From positions 1-64,000 of the forward strand of contig JBAYFO010000007.1 in assembly GCA_041667115.1 (NCBI GenBank): a stretch of DNA of 64,000 nt, given 5' to 3'. Positions 44,973 through 54,477 of the stretch are shown here, piece after piece. The notes under the pieces are model-generated. The model saw nothing but the letters and a program-made list of their open reading frames with translations. It searched no databases and was not told the DNA's origin. The stretch comes from UBA1563 sp041667115. Lineage in GTDB: Bacteria > Bacteroidota > Ignavibacteria > Ignavibacteriales > Ignavibacteriaceae. Made by a program: the position numbers and the translations under genes. Position 1 is the first letter of the stretch. Every line of letters starts with the position of its first letter.

Positions 44973-45961
44973 TTATTTTCGAGATCATTCTTCAATTTTA
45001 TTTTAAGAGTATTGAATTCTTTTTCAACAATAAAAACTTCTTTAAAAATTTCTTCTAATTTTTCTTTAGTTATTTTTTCGAAATCTTTTTCGCGTGGAGT
45101 GATACATACTCCGCCAATATCAACCGCTGCAGGACTTAGTAAAATTCTTTTCTCTTCGTCCGCATCAAAGAAGACATCAGGTCTATGTTTCCTTCTTAAA
45201 AATACAATAATCCGCCATTGTTTGTTTTGAAATGCGCCAACGATATTCATCATCGGTTCTTCATACTGTCCGGTAAGTTCTGTGAAAGAAGAATAAAATA
45301 TTTGGAAAGCTCTCTCAATTTCAGATTTCACTTCACCTTCAAAGACAATCATTTTGCGTAAACCATCATCAATTGCATAAACGCACAGTGAATTGTTCTC
45401 TGTTATTTTCTCCGCATACTTTTCTTTTAGCAAATCATATTCATGATCAATCGTCATAAAATTTCTTGTCCCGGCTTGGAAATGCAAATGATCGGGGGCG
45501 GAAGCACCGCATTTGGGACCGTTGTAGAAAACAGAAAAGTCAGGTGATAAGTCTTCACAAAAATCCAGCAACACAGGAAATGAATTTTTAATCTCCTGTT
45601 TTGTGTGATGTAGTGAAGGAAGGGTTAAATGTTCCGGAAATATTGGGAATGGATTCACCAGTATAAAGAAATCATCTTTATATTCAACTGCTTGCTGCTC
45701 TTTCGGCAAATTCGCTCTACACAAAAAACACTTCCGTTCATTTATTGATTTTGCATCAACTTTAGCAGATGTTGAGATCATCCTGCCGGGATTAAATTGA
45801 AGTTTGATCGAAAAATTTTCAAAGTGAAAAACTTTCACTTCAACGGAATCAAGCGTAGCGTATCCGTTTTTACACTGTTCCCAATTTAACTTTTGCTCTT
45901 TAAATAATATGCTTACTAATTGTAAATAATTTTTGTTTTCTTTCAACTTGCTACTTTCCAC
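44963..45961 (-). CDS. DUF4922 HIT-like phosphorylase/nucleotidylyltransferase
   Basis: The 332 aa protein carries a CFLC pair (78-81), LVNPFPIFPEHLT (about 101-113) and the histidine-triad-like site GASAPDHLHFQAG with His158-x-His160-x-Gln162. This arrangement is that of GalT/GDP-L-galactose phosphorylase-type enzymes, where the middle His forms a covalent nucleotide intermediate. The family (DUF4922) has no assigned substrate that I know. It overlaps the glycosyltransferase gene by 11 bp, so a shared sugar-nucleotide role is plausible but inferred. Its N-terminus (MESSKLKENK) is encoded by the dispersed word GAAAGTAGCAAGTTGAAAG. Confidence 0.8.
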   Translation of the reverse strand: MESSKLKENKNYLQLVSILFKEQKLNWEQCKNGYATLDSVEVKVFHFENFSIKLQFNPGRMISTSAKVDAKSINERKCFLCRANLPKEQQAVEYKDDFFILVNPFPIFPEHLTLPSLHHTKQEIKNSFPVLLDFCEDLSPDFSVFYNGPKCGASAPDHLHFQAGTRNFMTIDHEYDLLKEKYAEKITENNSLCVYAIDDGLRKMIVFEGEVKSEIERAFQIFYSSFTELTGQYEEPMMNIVGAFQNKQWRIIVFLRRKHRPDVFFDADEEKRILLSPAAVDIGGVCITPREKDFEKITKEKLEEIFKEVFIVEKEFNTLKIKLKNDLENNYS

Positions 45962-47414
45962 TTTTAACTTTCTTTATTCTTGCTAAGAGTTCAAAAGTTC
46001 TAACTTTATCCTTGTAAAAATTGTGGTTGTTCATTTGCACAATTGAAAGAGCTGAATCGGTGTTGCCTTCCCAGCGGCGGCAAAAATACAACGGCTCATA
46101 TATTCTCCCGATTTGGTAACGCCGAGATATTGCGAGTACAACCGAATAATCTTCACCGTAACTCACATTTGGTATTTTTACCTCACGCAGAACCGGAGTA
46201 TAAAAAGCGCGCGGTGCGCCGAGTCCATTTATACGCAATGCATTATTTCTACCGTTCTCAGGCGTCCATTCTTTATGGTCAATTACTCCGGGAGGAAGTT
46301 GTTCTAATTGAAAATTTGTCATTAGATAACTACCGATCACCGCAGCAACATTATCTTCGTAAAATTTATCTACAATTTTTTGAAGCGTATTTTCATCACT
46401 GTACATATCATCGCTATCGAGCTGTACGGTAAATTTTCCGCAGTTTTCGTTATGAACCGCTTCATTCCAGCATCCGCCGATTCCCAAATCTTTTCTTTCG
46501 GGAATGAGGTGAATGATCCGCGAATCTTGTTTTGCAAATTCTGCAACTTTTTCCGTTGTTCCGTCATCGGAATAATTATCAACAACAAACAGATTAAAGG
46601 CAAAATTTGTTTTCTGTTTTAGAACCGATTGAATGGCATCACTGATAGTCTTTGTACGGTTTTTTACAGGAATAACAACTGAGGCTTCAAATTTAAATTC
46701 CGCGGTGCCGAAATCAATCTTTTCAAATTCAGGTTCTAAAAAAGCTCCAACGGCTTTTAAGTGATGCGTACAAACTTGTTCCATTTCAATTTGCGTTGAG
46801 CGGTTTCGGGGATCAACATAATCAAATATTTTTTCACCGCTCTTCCGTTCATCCGACTCAATTGAAGCATAAAGGAATTCGCCAATACGAACTATTTTAT
46901 TTTTTTGCGAGACTTTCAGCCGCAGATCATAGAGACCACTAAATTGATATCCTTCATCAAAAGAAAGTGTTTTTATCACCTTGGAATCAAATAATAAAAA
47001 ATCACCAAAATTAAAATCATCACGCAGACTTCCCTCTTGATATTCAATAGTAGGATGCGGTTGTCGCACATCATTTTTGATTTCATAATAATCGGAATAA
47101 ACCAATCCTGCAGAGGTGTTTTCAGCAATTGAAACAAACCGTTCCAGTGCAAATTGACCGAGTTCCAGTAACGTATCTTGTTTTACTATTGCAGTAAAGT
47201 CGGTCTTTGTCTTTGAGACAATTTCTTTAATTGTTGAAGAACCCAATAAATTTTTTGTAAAAATGATTTTACAATTTTCAACTTCCGGTAAATCTTGCTT
47301 GGTTGTAAGAAGATATATTTCTTCAACAAGCCCGGAGTTTAAAAATGAAGCTACCGTTTTCTGTGTATAGGTAAAACCGTTATAAGGTAAAAAGAGTGTT
47401 ATTTTTTTTGACAT
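45951..47414 (-). CDS. Family 2-type glycosyltransferase
   Basis: The 487 aa protein has an unusual N-terminal half (1-240) that resembles a second, degenerate GT-A unit (ISKTKTDFTAIVKQDT region). A canonical GT2 domain starts at about 243: EASVVIPVKNRTKTISDAIQ, VVDNYSDDGTTE, CWNEAVHN and the DxD-like QLDSDDMYSDENT. A C-terminal FCRRWEGNTDSAL segment completes the fold. There is no membrane segment, so it is cytoplasmic. Its tail KKVKSGK is written in the AAAGTTAAAAGTGGAAAGTAG repeat word. Donor and acceptor are unknown. It is coupled to DUF4922. Confidence 0.85.
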   Translation of the reverse strand: MSKKITLFLPYNGFTYTQKTVASFLNSGLVEEIYLLTTKQDLPEVENCKIIFTKNLLGSSTIKEIVSKTKTDFTAIVKQDTLLELGQFALERFVSIAENTSAGLVYSDYYEIKNDVRQPHPTIEYQEGSLRDDFNFGDFLLFDSKVIKTLSFDEGYQFSGLYDLRLKVSQKNKIVRIGEFLYASIESDERKSGEKIFDYVDPRNRSTQIEMEQVCTHHLKAVGAFLEPEFEKIDFGTAEFKFEASVVIPVKNRTKTISDAIQSVLKQKTNFAFNLFVVDNYSDDGTTEKVAEFAKQDSRIIHLIPERKDLGIGGCWNEAVHNENCGKFTVQLDSDDMYSDENTLQKIVDKFYEDNVAAVIGSYLMTNFQLEQLPPGVIDHKEWTPENGRNNALRINGLGAPRAFYTPVLREVKIPNVSYGEDYSVVLAISRRYQIGRIYEPLYFCRRWEGNTDSALSIVQMNNHNFYKDKVRTFELLARIKKVKSGK

Positions 47415-47431
47415 TTTTTCTCCGTTGATAA

Positions 47432-49480
47432 TTAAAATTGATAGGTTAGCGCCACACCGGCACTGAAATTTCTTGGTAATCCCGGTTCAAAGAATTCGCC
47501 GCCGGAACCATTAACGAAAACTGATGAGATGTACTTTTTGTCGAGAATGTTTTCAATCTCCACAAAACAATTAATCGCAACCGGGTTTATCTTCATGCGG
47601 TACATGAACTGCAAATCAAATTTATCATACTGCCCGGCAGCGACCGAATTTGCATTATCAATATAAATTTGACTTAGATTGGTATACCGCAAATTAATAA
47701 AAGGAAGCGATGGATTTTGATATTCTATGCTAACGGAAGCTATTCTTGCAGGAACACCCGGAATGGTTTTGTCTGCATAATCTCCGGCGTTGTTATGAAA
47801 ATCGACAAAATAATTTTTTGCTAATGTTAAAGAACTTTCAAACATGAAATAATAGTCAGTTGAAAGCGAAAGTGAAGCTTCAACTCCATAACGTTTAGTT
47901 TTTCCTGCAGATACGTAATATGAAGCTCCCGCAACTTGATAAGGTACCAATTCTCCATACGTTACAAGCGAATAACCTATTATGTTATAGGTTACCGAAT
48001 TGATAAAAGTTTCCTTCAATGAAAAATCTCCACGAAATCCAGTTTCAACCGTGTGCGATGTTGAAGGCTTCAATAATGGGTTTAAGCCCGTAAGTGTATC
48101 CAATCCGGCAGGGGGATCAACTTCATTAAACGCAGGATTTTCAACTCCTTTTGCGTAATGAATCATGACATAATTATTTTCGTTCAAAGCGAAGGAAACC
48201 CCAAATCCAGGGGTAACAGCATCGAACGTAATTTTGTCGGAGAGGAGCGGGTCTATAAAATCATCTAATAAATATTTTGCTTGTGAATAACGGAGGGCAA
48301 AATCAATTATAACGCTCTTGAAAGAAAGCTCGTCGTGAAAATAAAGTCCGTAATTCAGCCCCCCTTCGTTTTTATTTTGCTTTAGTGTTGTTCCTCTTTC
48401 ATTTGTAGCCGATAAAGAGTAAAACACCGAAGGACCGTTTTGGTATTGATTATCCACTCCCAAAGAAAATTTATTTACGGTTTCAGTAGAAAAATTCTTT
48501 ACAAAATTGTATTGCACTTTTCCGCCGAGATGGACGCGGTTAAAATCCCGGTAGCTATTTTTTTGAGATCTCATCAATATTTTTGGAGATACAAAAAAGG
48601 AAGCTGCAACCGATTGCTCTTCGGTAAAATATTTCTGATACGACAATCCGATCCGTAAAGCTTCAATACTTCGCCGTTCATCATGTTTTAGAAATGTTTG
48701 ATTTGCTTCCGTTTCATCAGTTAATAGTTGTTGTTGAGTTAGTGGTCCGGCAATTTTGTAAGAACTTGAAACTCCGACAACGGAAAGATTTAAACTCGAT
48801 AGTTCATCAAGTTGATTTTTTAGATAGAAATTAAAATTGGTTGAGTAGTTCTCCGAATGCTTACGCCATCCCAGGAACTTTGTATTACTAATATTAACAA
48901 AAACGGATCCGCTTTTTAATTTGCTTCCGGCTTCCGCTTGAAATTTTTGAAATCCATAACTACCAAACGAAAAACTGATTTCAGAAAAGGGATGAATAAA
49001 ATTTCTCTCGGTAATAAAATTTAAATATCCGCCGGAAGCAGCGCTGAACAAGTTATAACTGTTCGTTTTTCCTATTTCAATTTGTGAAAAAGCCGATACA
49101 TCAAGAAGATCAAGCGAAGTTCTTCCATCAGGTTCCGTTTCCGGGAATCCATCAACTAAAATTTTTATTCCGGTAATTTGCGGATCATTAGAACGTGCGC
49201 CGAATCCTCGCATGGTAATTTTTGTTAGCATTTCTCCCCCGCTTCTTTGCTGGAGAAAAATCCCCGGAATATTTTTTACGGCATTTGTTAAACTTTTGTT
49301 GCTGCTTTCATCTATTTTTACGTTTTCAATCGAAGCAGGAATTCTTTTTACATCTGCTTTGCCACCATCTCCAACCACCGAAACTTCATCAAAAACATAT
49401 TTTATGCTATCTCCGGGCGCTTCAAAAGCAAAAGCTAATGACGGAAAGAGGAGAAGAAGGGTAAATAAGATTTTTGGCAT
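47432..49480 (-). CDS. TonB-dependent outer-membrane receptor
   Basis: The start at 49480 (682 aa) puts the signal peptide MPKILFTLLLLFPSLAFAFE at the N-terminus; a longer frame adds 17 residues before it. The plug has VFDEVSVVGDGGKADV (TonB-box-like region), LTNAVKNIPGIFLQQRSGGEM, MRGFGARSNDPQITGIKIL and ASGGYLNFIT. The barrel ends in ALTYQF. The FecA-like arrangement without a carboxypeptidase-regulatory domain suggests uptake of a metal chelate or vitamin; the ligand cannot be told. It precedes the glycosyltransferase gene with a 17-bp gap. Confidence 0.9.
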   Translation of the reverse strand: MPKILFTLLLLFPSLAFAFEAPGDSIKYVFDEVSVVGDGGKADVKRIPASIENVKIDESSNKSLTNAVKNIPGIFLQQRSGGEMLTKITMRGFGARSNDPQITGIKILVDGFPETEPDGRTSLDLLDVSAFSQIEIGKTNSYNLFSAASGGYLNFITERNFIHPFSEISFSFGSYGFQKFQAEAGSKLKSGSVFVNISNTKFLGWRKHSENYSTNFNFYLKNQLDELSSLNLSVVGVSSSYKIAGPLTQQQLLTDETEANQTFLKHDERRSIEALRIGLSYQKYFTEEQSVAASFFVSPKILMRSQKNSYRDFNRVHLGGKVQYNFVKNFSTETVNKFSLGVDNQYQNGPSVFYSLSATNERGTTLKQNKNEGGLNYGLYFHDELSFKSVIIDFALRYSQAKYLLDDFIDPLLSDKITFDAVTPGFGVSFALNENNYVMIHYAKGVENPAFNEVDPPAGLDTLTGLNPLLKPSTSHTVETGFRGDFSLKETFINSVTYNIIGYSLVTYGELVPYQVAGASYYVSAGKTKRYGVEASLSLSTDYYFMFESSLTLAKNYFVDFHNNAGDYADKTIPGVPARIASVSIEYQNPSLPFINLRYTNLSQIYIDNANSVAAGQYDKFDLQFMYRMKINPVAINCFVEIENILDKKYISSVFVNGSGGEFFEPGLPRNFSAGVALTYQF

Positions 49481-49557
49481 TCTATTTTTCGCTGGATTAA
49501 ATTGTTTTAAATTGATAATGGAAATTAACAAAACTTCTAAAATTCACGAAAGAAAAG

Positions 49558-49923
49558 ATGATGTTTGAACTAGCAATTTATCTAATTATCGGTCTTGCTG
49601 CCGGTATTATGAGCGGCTTTTTGGGAATCGGTGGAGGAATCATTATTATTCCCGCGTTAACAATGATTCTCGGTTACTCTCAACAGCAAGCGCAGGGCAC
49701 TTCACTAGCATTACTTCTACCTCCTATCGGTATTTTGGCTGTTATCAATTATTACAAAGCCGGTAGTATGAATCTAAAAGCAGCAATAATTATGGCGGTT
49801 ACTTTTATTATAGGAAGTTATTTTTCTTCCAAAGTTGCCGTTCAAGTACCGGAGCAACTGCTAAAAAAGGTTTTTGCCGCCTTTCTCCTTATTTACTCGA
49901 TGAAATTGTTCTTCGGAAAATGA
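49558..49923 (+). CDS. TauE/SafE (TSUP) family permease, half-length
   Basis: The 121 aa membrane protein has four hydrophobic segments and the TSUP repeat signature GLAAGIMSGFLGIGGGIIIIPAL (split across spans 1-2) and QAQGTSLALLLPP. Typical TSUP permeases have two such repeats (about 250 aa); this one has a single repeat, so it may work as a dimer. The reading frame is clean and ends naturally, and no second half follows. Proposed substrates for the family are sulfite or organosulfonates, not provable here. Confidence 0.8.
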   Translation: MMFELAIYLIIGLAAGIMSGFLGIGGGIIIIPALTMILGYSQQQAQGTSLALLLPPIGILAVINYYKAGSMNLKAAIIMAVTFIIGSYFSSKVAVQVPEQLLKKVFAAFLLIYSMKLFFGK

Positions 49924-49972
49924 ACTTTAACGGGAGTTGTCCGTCAATTTAGTAAAAGATAAAACATTTTAA

Positions 49973-51817
49973 ATGAAATTTAGTCCCGTCATCCTTTTTT
50001 TTGTTTTTGCAGGATTCCTCTTTGCGCAACAAGGTGATCTGCAGAACCGGTTTATGCTTGGGCAAAGCTACGAGCAGATCGGTGAATACGTTAAAGCAAA
50101 AACGATTTACGAAGAATTGTACAAAGCTCAACCGGGGAATTTCGTTTTTTTCCAGGCGTTAAATAAATGCTATCTTCAATTAAAAGAATACAATAATTCA
50201 AGCGTATTAATCCAGCAGAAATTGTCAATTGAAAAAGATAACGTATCGCTTGTCGGAATGCTTGGATCAACCTACTATTTAAATGGAGAAGAAAAAAAAG
50301 CTTTTCAATTGTGGGATGATTTTTTAGAGAGCCGAAAGAATAATGCAATGTTTTTCCGCGTACTTGCGAACACCGCTATTGAGCTACGCGCGTTTGATAA
50401 AGCTATCGAGTTGCTTCAGCAAGCAAAATCAATTTCTAACAACGATTTTTATTTAGGCTACGATCTAGCCAATCTTTACGCGCTCAAAATGGATTATACC
50501 AAGTGCGCTGAAGAATTTATAACCATTCTGAAAGCTGACGAAAAACAGTTTCCAAGTGTTGAATCCCGGATACTTACTTATGCGCTCCGGAGTGAAGCGT
50601 TAAACACATTTATCAACGTTTTCCAGGACGAACAACCGGAAAAATCTCCCGCAATCGGAAATATTTTAGCAATACTTTATACGGCAAACCGGCAATATGA
50701 AAACGCATTTTCGCTCTACAAAACGCTTGATAACAAAGAACAATATAAGGGAAGCGATCTTTTAAATTTTGCTATGAAATTGTCCTCCGCAAAAGAATAT
50801 ACTTCTGCTTCGGAAGTTTTTTCCTATCTGTTAAAAAAATATCCCGACGCTCCTTTTCAACTTCAAATTAAATTAAGCCTCGCAAAAAATTCGGAAGCAA
50901 AACTGGAAATTGAAACAGCCGATTCTTCCCAACTATGGAAATCTTTTCCACCTAAAAAATATTTTCCGGAAAAATTATACGATGAACCTCTTTCTATTTA
51001 TAAAGAAGTTGCGGAAAAGAATCCTTTTTCCGAATTGGGTGTTGAAGCGATGTTTCACCTTGGATTTTTGTATAGCGACAAAATCGGTGATACAAAAGAA
51101 AGCGAAAAATATTTTAACAAGATTATTTCAAATTTTCTTTTTTCAAACTTTTACCCGGAAGCTTGTTTTGAGATGGCGGCAATGCAGCTTCAACAAGGGA
51201 ATATTGAGAAGGCTTCGTCGTTTTATGAAAAAATTCTCGGAAATCCGCGAACCAAGGAAGAACAAAAAAACAAAGCTAAATTCTGGAAAGCAAAAATGGC
51301 GTTTTTTCAAGGAAACTTCATCGAATCGAATAAATTGCTTCGCCAGTTAGTTTCCGCCTCAAATGACAATATTTCGAATGATGCGATGGAACTTTCATTT
51401 CTGCTCACTTCGGCTTTTAATGATTCATTAACTTTAGTTAAATTTGCAGAAGGAGATTTTGCTTTATTGGGAAATCAGTTCAATAAAGCGGAAAAGACTT
51501 TTTCCTCTTTGTTTAAAACTGAACAAACGCCTTTTCTCATCAAACAATTAGCTGAACTTCGTTGGATTGAATCTTCAATCAGTTTAGATAATTACCAGGA
51601 AGCGCTGGATCAAATTGATGTTTTGCTAAAAAGAGATGAAAAGAATATTTTTGCCGACAAAGCTAACTTGCTGGCGGCTAAAATTTACCAGTACGGATTA
51701 AAGAATCCGGCTAAAGCAATAGAAGAATATCAAAATCTTCTCCTAAAATTCCCCGATTCATTGTATCTTGATGAAGCGAGGGAAGCGATTAATAAATTAC
51801 GAAATAAAATAAGTTAG
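49973..51817 (+). CDS. Secreted TPR-repeat protein
   Basis: The 614 aa protein has a signal peptide (MKFSPVILFFVFAGFLFAQ) and then tandem tetratricopeptide-like helices from about 25 to the end, for example QIGEYVKAKTIYEELYKAQP, FDKAIELLQQAKSIS and YQEALDQIDVLLKRD. It is probably periplasmic and may scaffold envelope complexes. It ends 9 bp before clpX, so the two may be co-transcribed, although no functional link is evident. Confidence 0.85.
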   Translation: MKFSPVILFFVFAGFLFAQQGDLQNRFMLGQSYEQIGEYVKAKTIYEELYKAQPGNFVFFQALNKCYLQLKEYNNSSVLIQQKLSIEKDNVSLVGMLGSTYYLNGEEKKAFQLWDDFLESRKNNAMFFRVLANTAIELRAFDKAIELLQQAKSISNNDFYLGYDLANLYALKMDYTKCAEEFITILKADEKQFPSVESRILTYALRSEALNTFINVFQDEQPEKSPAIGNILAILYTANRQYENAFSLYKTLDNKEQYKGSDLLNFAMKLSSAKEYTSASEVFSYLLKKYPDAPFQLQIKLSLAKNSEAKLEIETADSSQLWKSFPPKKYFPEKLYDEPLSIYKEVAEKNPFSELGVEAMFHLGFLYSDKIGDTKESEKYFNKIISNFLFSNFYPEACFEMAAMQLQQGNIEKASSFYEKILGNPRTKEEQKNKAKFWKAKMAFFQGNFIESNKLLRQLVSASNDNISNDAMELSFLLTSAFNDSLTLVKFAEGDFALLGNQFNKAEKTFSSLFKTEQTPFLIKQLAELRWIESSISLDNYQEALDQIDVLLKRDEKNIFADKANLLAAKIYQYGLKNPAKAIEEYQNLLLKFPDSLYLDEAREAINKLRNKIS

Positions 51818-51826
51818 AGAGATATA

Positions 51827-53083
51827 ATGGCAAAGAAATTAAATAACCGGATTGTTAAGTGTTCATTTTGCGGTAGAGACGGCTCGGAAGTCGGCAGCTT
51901 GATTGCCGGTCCAGATGTCTACATCTGCGACCGATGTATAACCAGCAGCGTGGATATTCTAAAAAATAATCTGGCGGCATACAATACGGTAAAGCCGGGG
52001 AAAGCAAGTTTGTTAACTCCGGATATCATCAAAAAAACACTGGACGAACATGTGATCGGTCAAGAGCGGGCAAAGAAAACCCTTTCGGTTGCTGTTTACA
52101 ATCACTATAAAAGAGTGAACTCAAAAAGCACATTTTTTGAACTTGACGATGTTGAAATTGAAAAGAGTAATATTCTGTTACTCGGTCCTACGGGGGTTGG
52201 AAAAACTTTATTAGCGCAAACATTGTCAAAAATTCTCGATGTTCCTTTTGCTATTGCCGATGCTACTACCATTACCGAAGCCGGTTACGTTGGTGATGAT
52301 GTAGAAACTGTTTTAGTTTCTTTGTTGCAAGCTTCCGATTTTAATATTGAAAAAGCTCAGAAAGGAATTGTTTACATCGACGAGATAGACAAGATTGCCC
52401 GCAAAAGTGAAGGCGCAAGTATTACACGCGATGTTTCAGGCGAAGGAGTTCAACAAGCATTGTTGAAAATTTTAGAAGGAACTATTGCAGGTGTTCCACC
52501 GAAGGGGGGCAGAAAACATCCCGAACAAAATTTGTTAAACGTGAACACGAAAAATATTTTATTTATCGTTGGCGGAGCGTTTGAAGGAATTGAAAAAGTC
52601 ATAGCCTCGCGTATCAACAAAAGCAAAATGGGATTCGGATCTGATATCAGCGGTAAGCAAGAACTCTCCGATGATGAGTTAACGGCACTTGTACAGCCGG
52701 AAGACCTGTTGCGTTTCGGACTTATTCCGGAGTTAATCGGACGCTTACCTGTTATCGCTCCGCTGCATTCGTTAAGTGATGAAGCCTTGAAAAATATTTT
52801 AACAACTCCAAAGAACGCGATTCTAAAACAGTACAAAAAACTTTTAGCAATGGAAGGAATTGATTTGGAATTTGATCCGTTTGCGTTAGATGCCATTGTT
52901 AAAAAAGCGAAGGAACGAAAAACCGGTGCGCGTGCACTCCGTTCAATCTTAGAAGATTTTATGATCGATATTATGTTTGATGCCCCTTCCAAAACGGGAG
53001 TTGAAAAATGTATTATTACCCGCGATGTGGTGATGGAAAAAGCCGAACCGATCTACATTGAGTCGGGTAGAAAATCAGCGTAA
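51827..53083 (+). CDS. clpX: ATP-dependent Clp protease ATP-binding subunit ClpX
   Basis: ClpX unfolds substrates for ClpP. The N-terminal zinc-binding domain has CSFCGRDGSE and ICDRC (Cys4). The AAA+ core has GPTGVGKTLLAQ (Walker A), IVYIDEIDKIARK (Walker B), the RDVSGEGVQQALLKILEG signature and the C-terminal KERKTGARALRSI sensor-2 region. At 418 aa it is full length. ClpP is not in the window; clpX is more often found with clpP, so the genes are separated here. Confidence 0.97.
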   Translation: MAKKLNNRIVKCSFCGRDGSEVGSLIAGPDVYICDRCITSSVDILKNNLAAYNTVKPGKASLLTPDIIKKTLDEHVIGQERAKKTLSVAVYNHYKRVNSKSTFFELDDVEIEKSNILLLGPTGVGKTLLAQTLSKILDVPFAIADATTITEAGYVGDDVETVLVSLLQASDFNIEKAQKGIVYIDEIDKIARKSEGASITRDVSGEGVQQALLKILEGTIAGVPPKGGRKHPEQNLLNVNTKNILFIVGGAFEGIEKVIASRINKSKMGFGSDISGKQELSDDELTALVQPEDLLRFGLIPELIGRLPVIAPLHSLSDEALKNILTTPKNAILKQYKKLLAMEGIDLEFDPFALDAIVKKAKERKTGARALRSILEDFMIDIMFDAPSKTGVEKCIITRDVVMEKAEPIYIESGRKSA

Positions 53084-53103
53084 CGCTTTTTGCTCTTTTT
53101 GTA

Positions 53104-53138
53104 AACGCAACTCTTTCCTATTTTGAGTTGCGTTTTTC
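53104..53138 (+). terminator. Rho-independent terminator after clpX
   Basis: AACGCAACTC, an 11-nt loop and GAGTTGCGTTTTT form a strong hairpin with a T-run, starting 21 bp after the clpX stop. Confidence 0.85.
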
Positions 53139-53175
53139 TTTTAAACCGATTCGTTGATAAAATAATTTTACAAAA

Positions 53176-54432
53176 ATGCCATTAAAAAAAATTCTCTTTT
53201 TCCTTTTCTTTTCATGCTCTGTCTTTGCGCAGAATAAGATACTCATTCAAATGGATCTTTCGCAAACCGATCATTTAAAAGCTTACGGCATCACTTTCCA
53301 CGCTTTAGAACAAGGGCTAAAAGCCGACTGGCTGCTCAATTACCGGGGAGGTTCTTTCCTTTTAGATTATGCACGATCCATTGAAAATGAATGCCGTATC
53401 GAAGGGGTTTCTTTTTCTACACTAACTACTTCGGAGGCGACAGCAATTTACGCGTTCGTTCAAAGTGATGACCACAATATGGATGTTGTTCGATTAGAAA
53501 AAGCGCCAAAGATTGGTGTTTACGTTCCACCGGGATTTCAACCATGGGATGATGCGGTTACCCTTGTACTTGAGTATGCCAAAATTCCTTACGACAAACT
53601 CTGGAATGATGAAATGCTCAACGGCTCACTTCAAAAATATGATTGGCTCCATCTCCATCACGAAGATTTTACCGGACAATACGGAAAGTTTTACGGAAGT
53701 TACAGCAACGCTCAATGGTACATCGACCAGCAATTACGCTATGAAGCGAGTGCGAAAAAATTGGGTTACAAAAAAGTTTCGGAGATGATGAAAGCCATCG
53801 CGCTCTCAATTAAAAGTTTTATTGCCGATGGTGGATTTTTATTTGCGATGTGTTCAGCTACCGATTCTTATGATATTGCTCTTGCCGCAGAGAAAGTGGA
53901 TATCTGCGATAAAATGTATGACGGCGATGCTCCGGATCAAAATGCTCAAGCAAAGTTAGATTTTAAAAACACCCTCGCGTTTGAAAATTTCAAACTGGAG
54001 ATGAATCCCTTTATTTACGAATATAGTAATATAGATATCCAGCCTACCGAGATTCTAGATTTTCAGAATGATTATTTCACACTGTTCGACTTTTCAGCAA
54101 AATACGATCCCGTACCGACGATGCTTACACAAGACCATGCAAATGTTATTAAGGGATTTATGGGGCAGACAACTATGTTTAGAAAAGAGTTGATTAAAAA
54201 ATCGGTTATCATTCTTGGTGAACGAGCCGGAACTGATCAAGTGAAATATATTCATGGGAATTTTGGAAGAGGGACTTTTACCTTTTACGGTGGACACGAT
54301 CCGGAAGATTATCAACATGCGGTCGGCGATCCTCCAACTGAATTATCGCTGCACAAAAATTCTCCCGGTTACCGGTTAATTCTGAACAACGTTCTCTTCC
54401 CCGCGGCGAAAAAGAAGAAGCAGAAAACGTAA
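53176..54432 (+). CDS. Secreted glutamine-amidotransferase-fold protein (often labelled asparagine synthetase B)
   Basis: The 418 aa protein has a signal peptide (MPLKKILFFLFFSCSVFAQ), so it is not a cytoplasmic asparagine synthetase. Conserved segments are DHLKAYGITFHALEQG, WLLNYRGGSFLLD, WLHLHHEDFTGQYGKFY, FIADGGFLFAMCSATDS (a possible nucleophile Cys) and FTFYGGHDPEDYQH. The family is common in Bacteroidota/Ignavibacteria and its automatic name is probably misleading. The Cys-and-His layout suggests a class-I amidotransferase-like or peptidase-like fold. The true reaction is unknown. A Lys-rich tail (KKKKQKT) ends the protein. Confidence 0.75.
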   Translation: MPLKKILFFLFFSCSVFAQNKILIQMDLSQTDHLKAYGITFHALEQGLKADWLLNYRGGSFLLDYARSIENECRIEGVSFSTLTTSEATAIYAFVQSDDHNMDVVRLEKAPKIGVYVPPGFQPWDDAVTLVLEYAKIPYDKLWNDEMLNGSLQKYDWLHLHHEDFTGQYGKFYGSYSNAQWYIDQQLRYEASAKKLGYKKVSEMMKAIALSIKSFIADGGFLFAMCSATDSYDIALAAEKVDICDKMYDGDAPDQNAQAKLDFKNTLAFENFKLEMNPFIYEYSNIDIQPTEILDFQNDYFTLFDFSAKYDPVPTMLTQDHANVIKGFMGQTTMFRKELIKKSVIILGERAGTDQVKYIHGNFGRGTFTFYGGHDPEDYQHAVGDPPTELSLHKNSPGYRLILNNVLFPAAKKKKQKT

Positions 54433-54477
54433 AGGAGTAAGTCCACCACGGAGAATTTGGATCTGCGTGTAGTATCT

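Noticed and set aside
52450..52992. 180-codon open frame antisense to clpX
   Set aside because: It is Ser/Ile-rich and mirrors the conserved ClpX coding strand, with no independent evidence.
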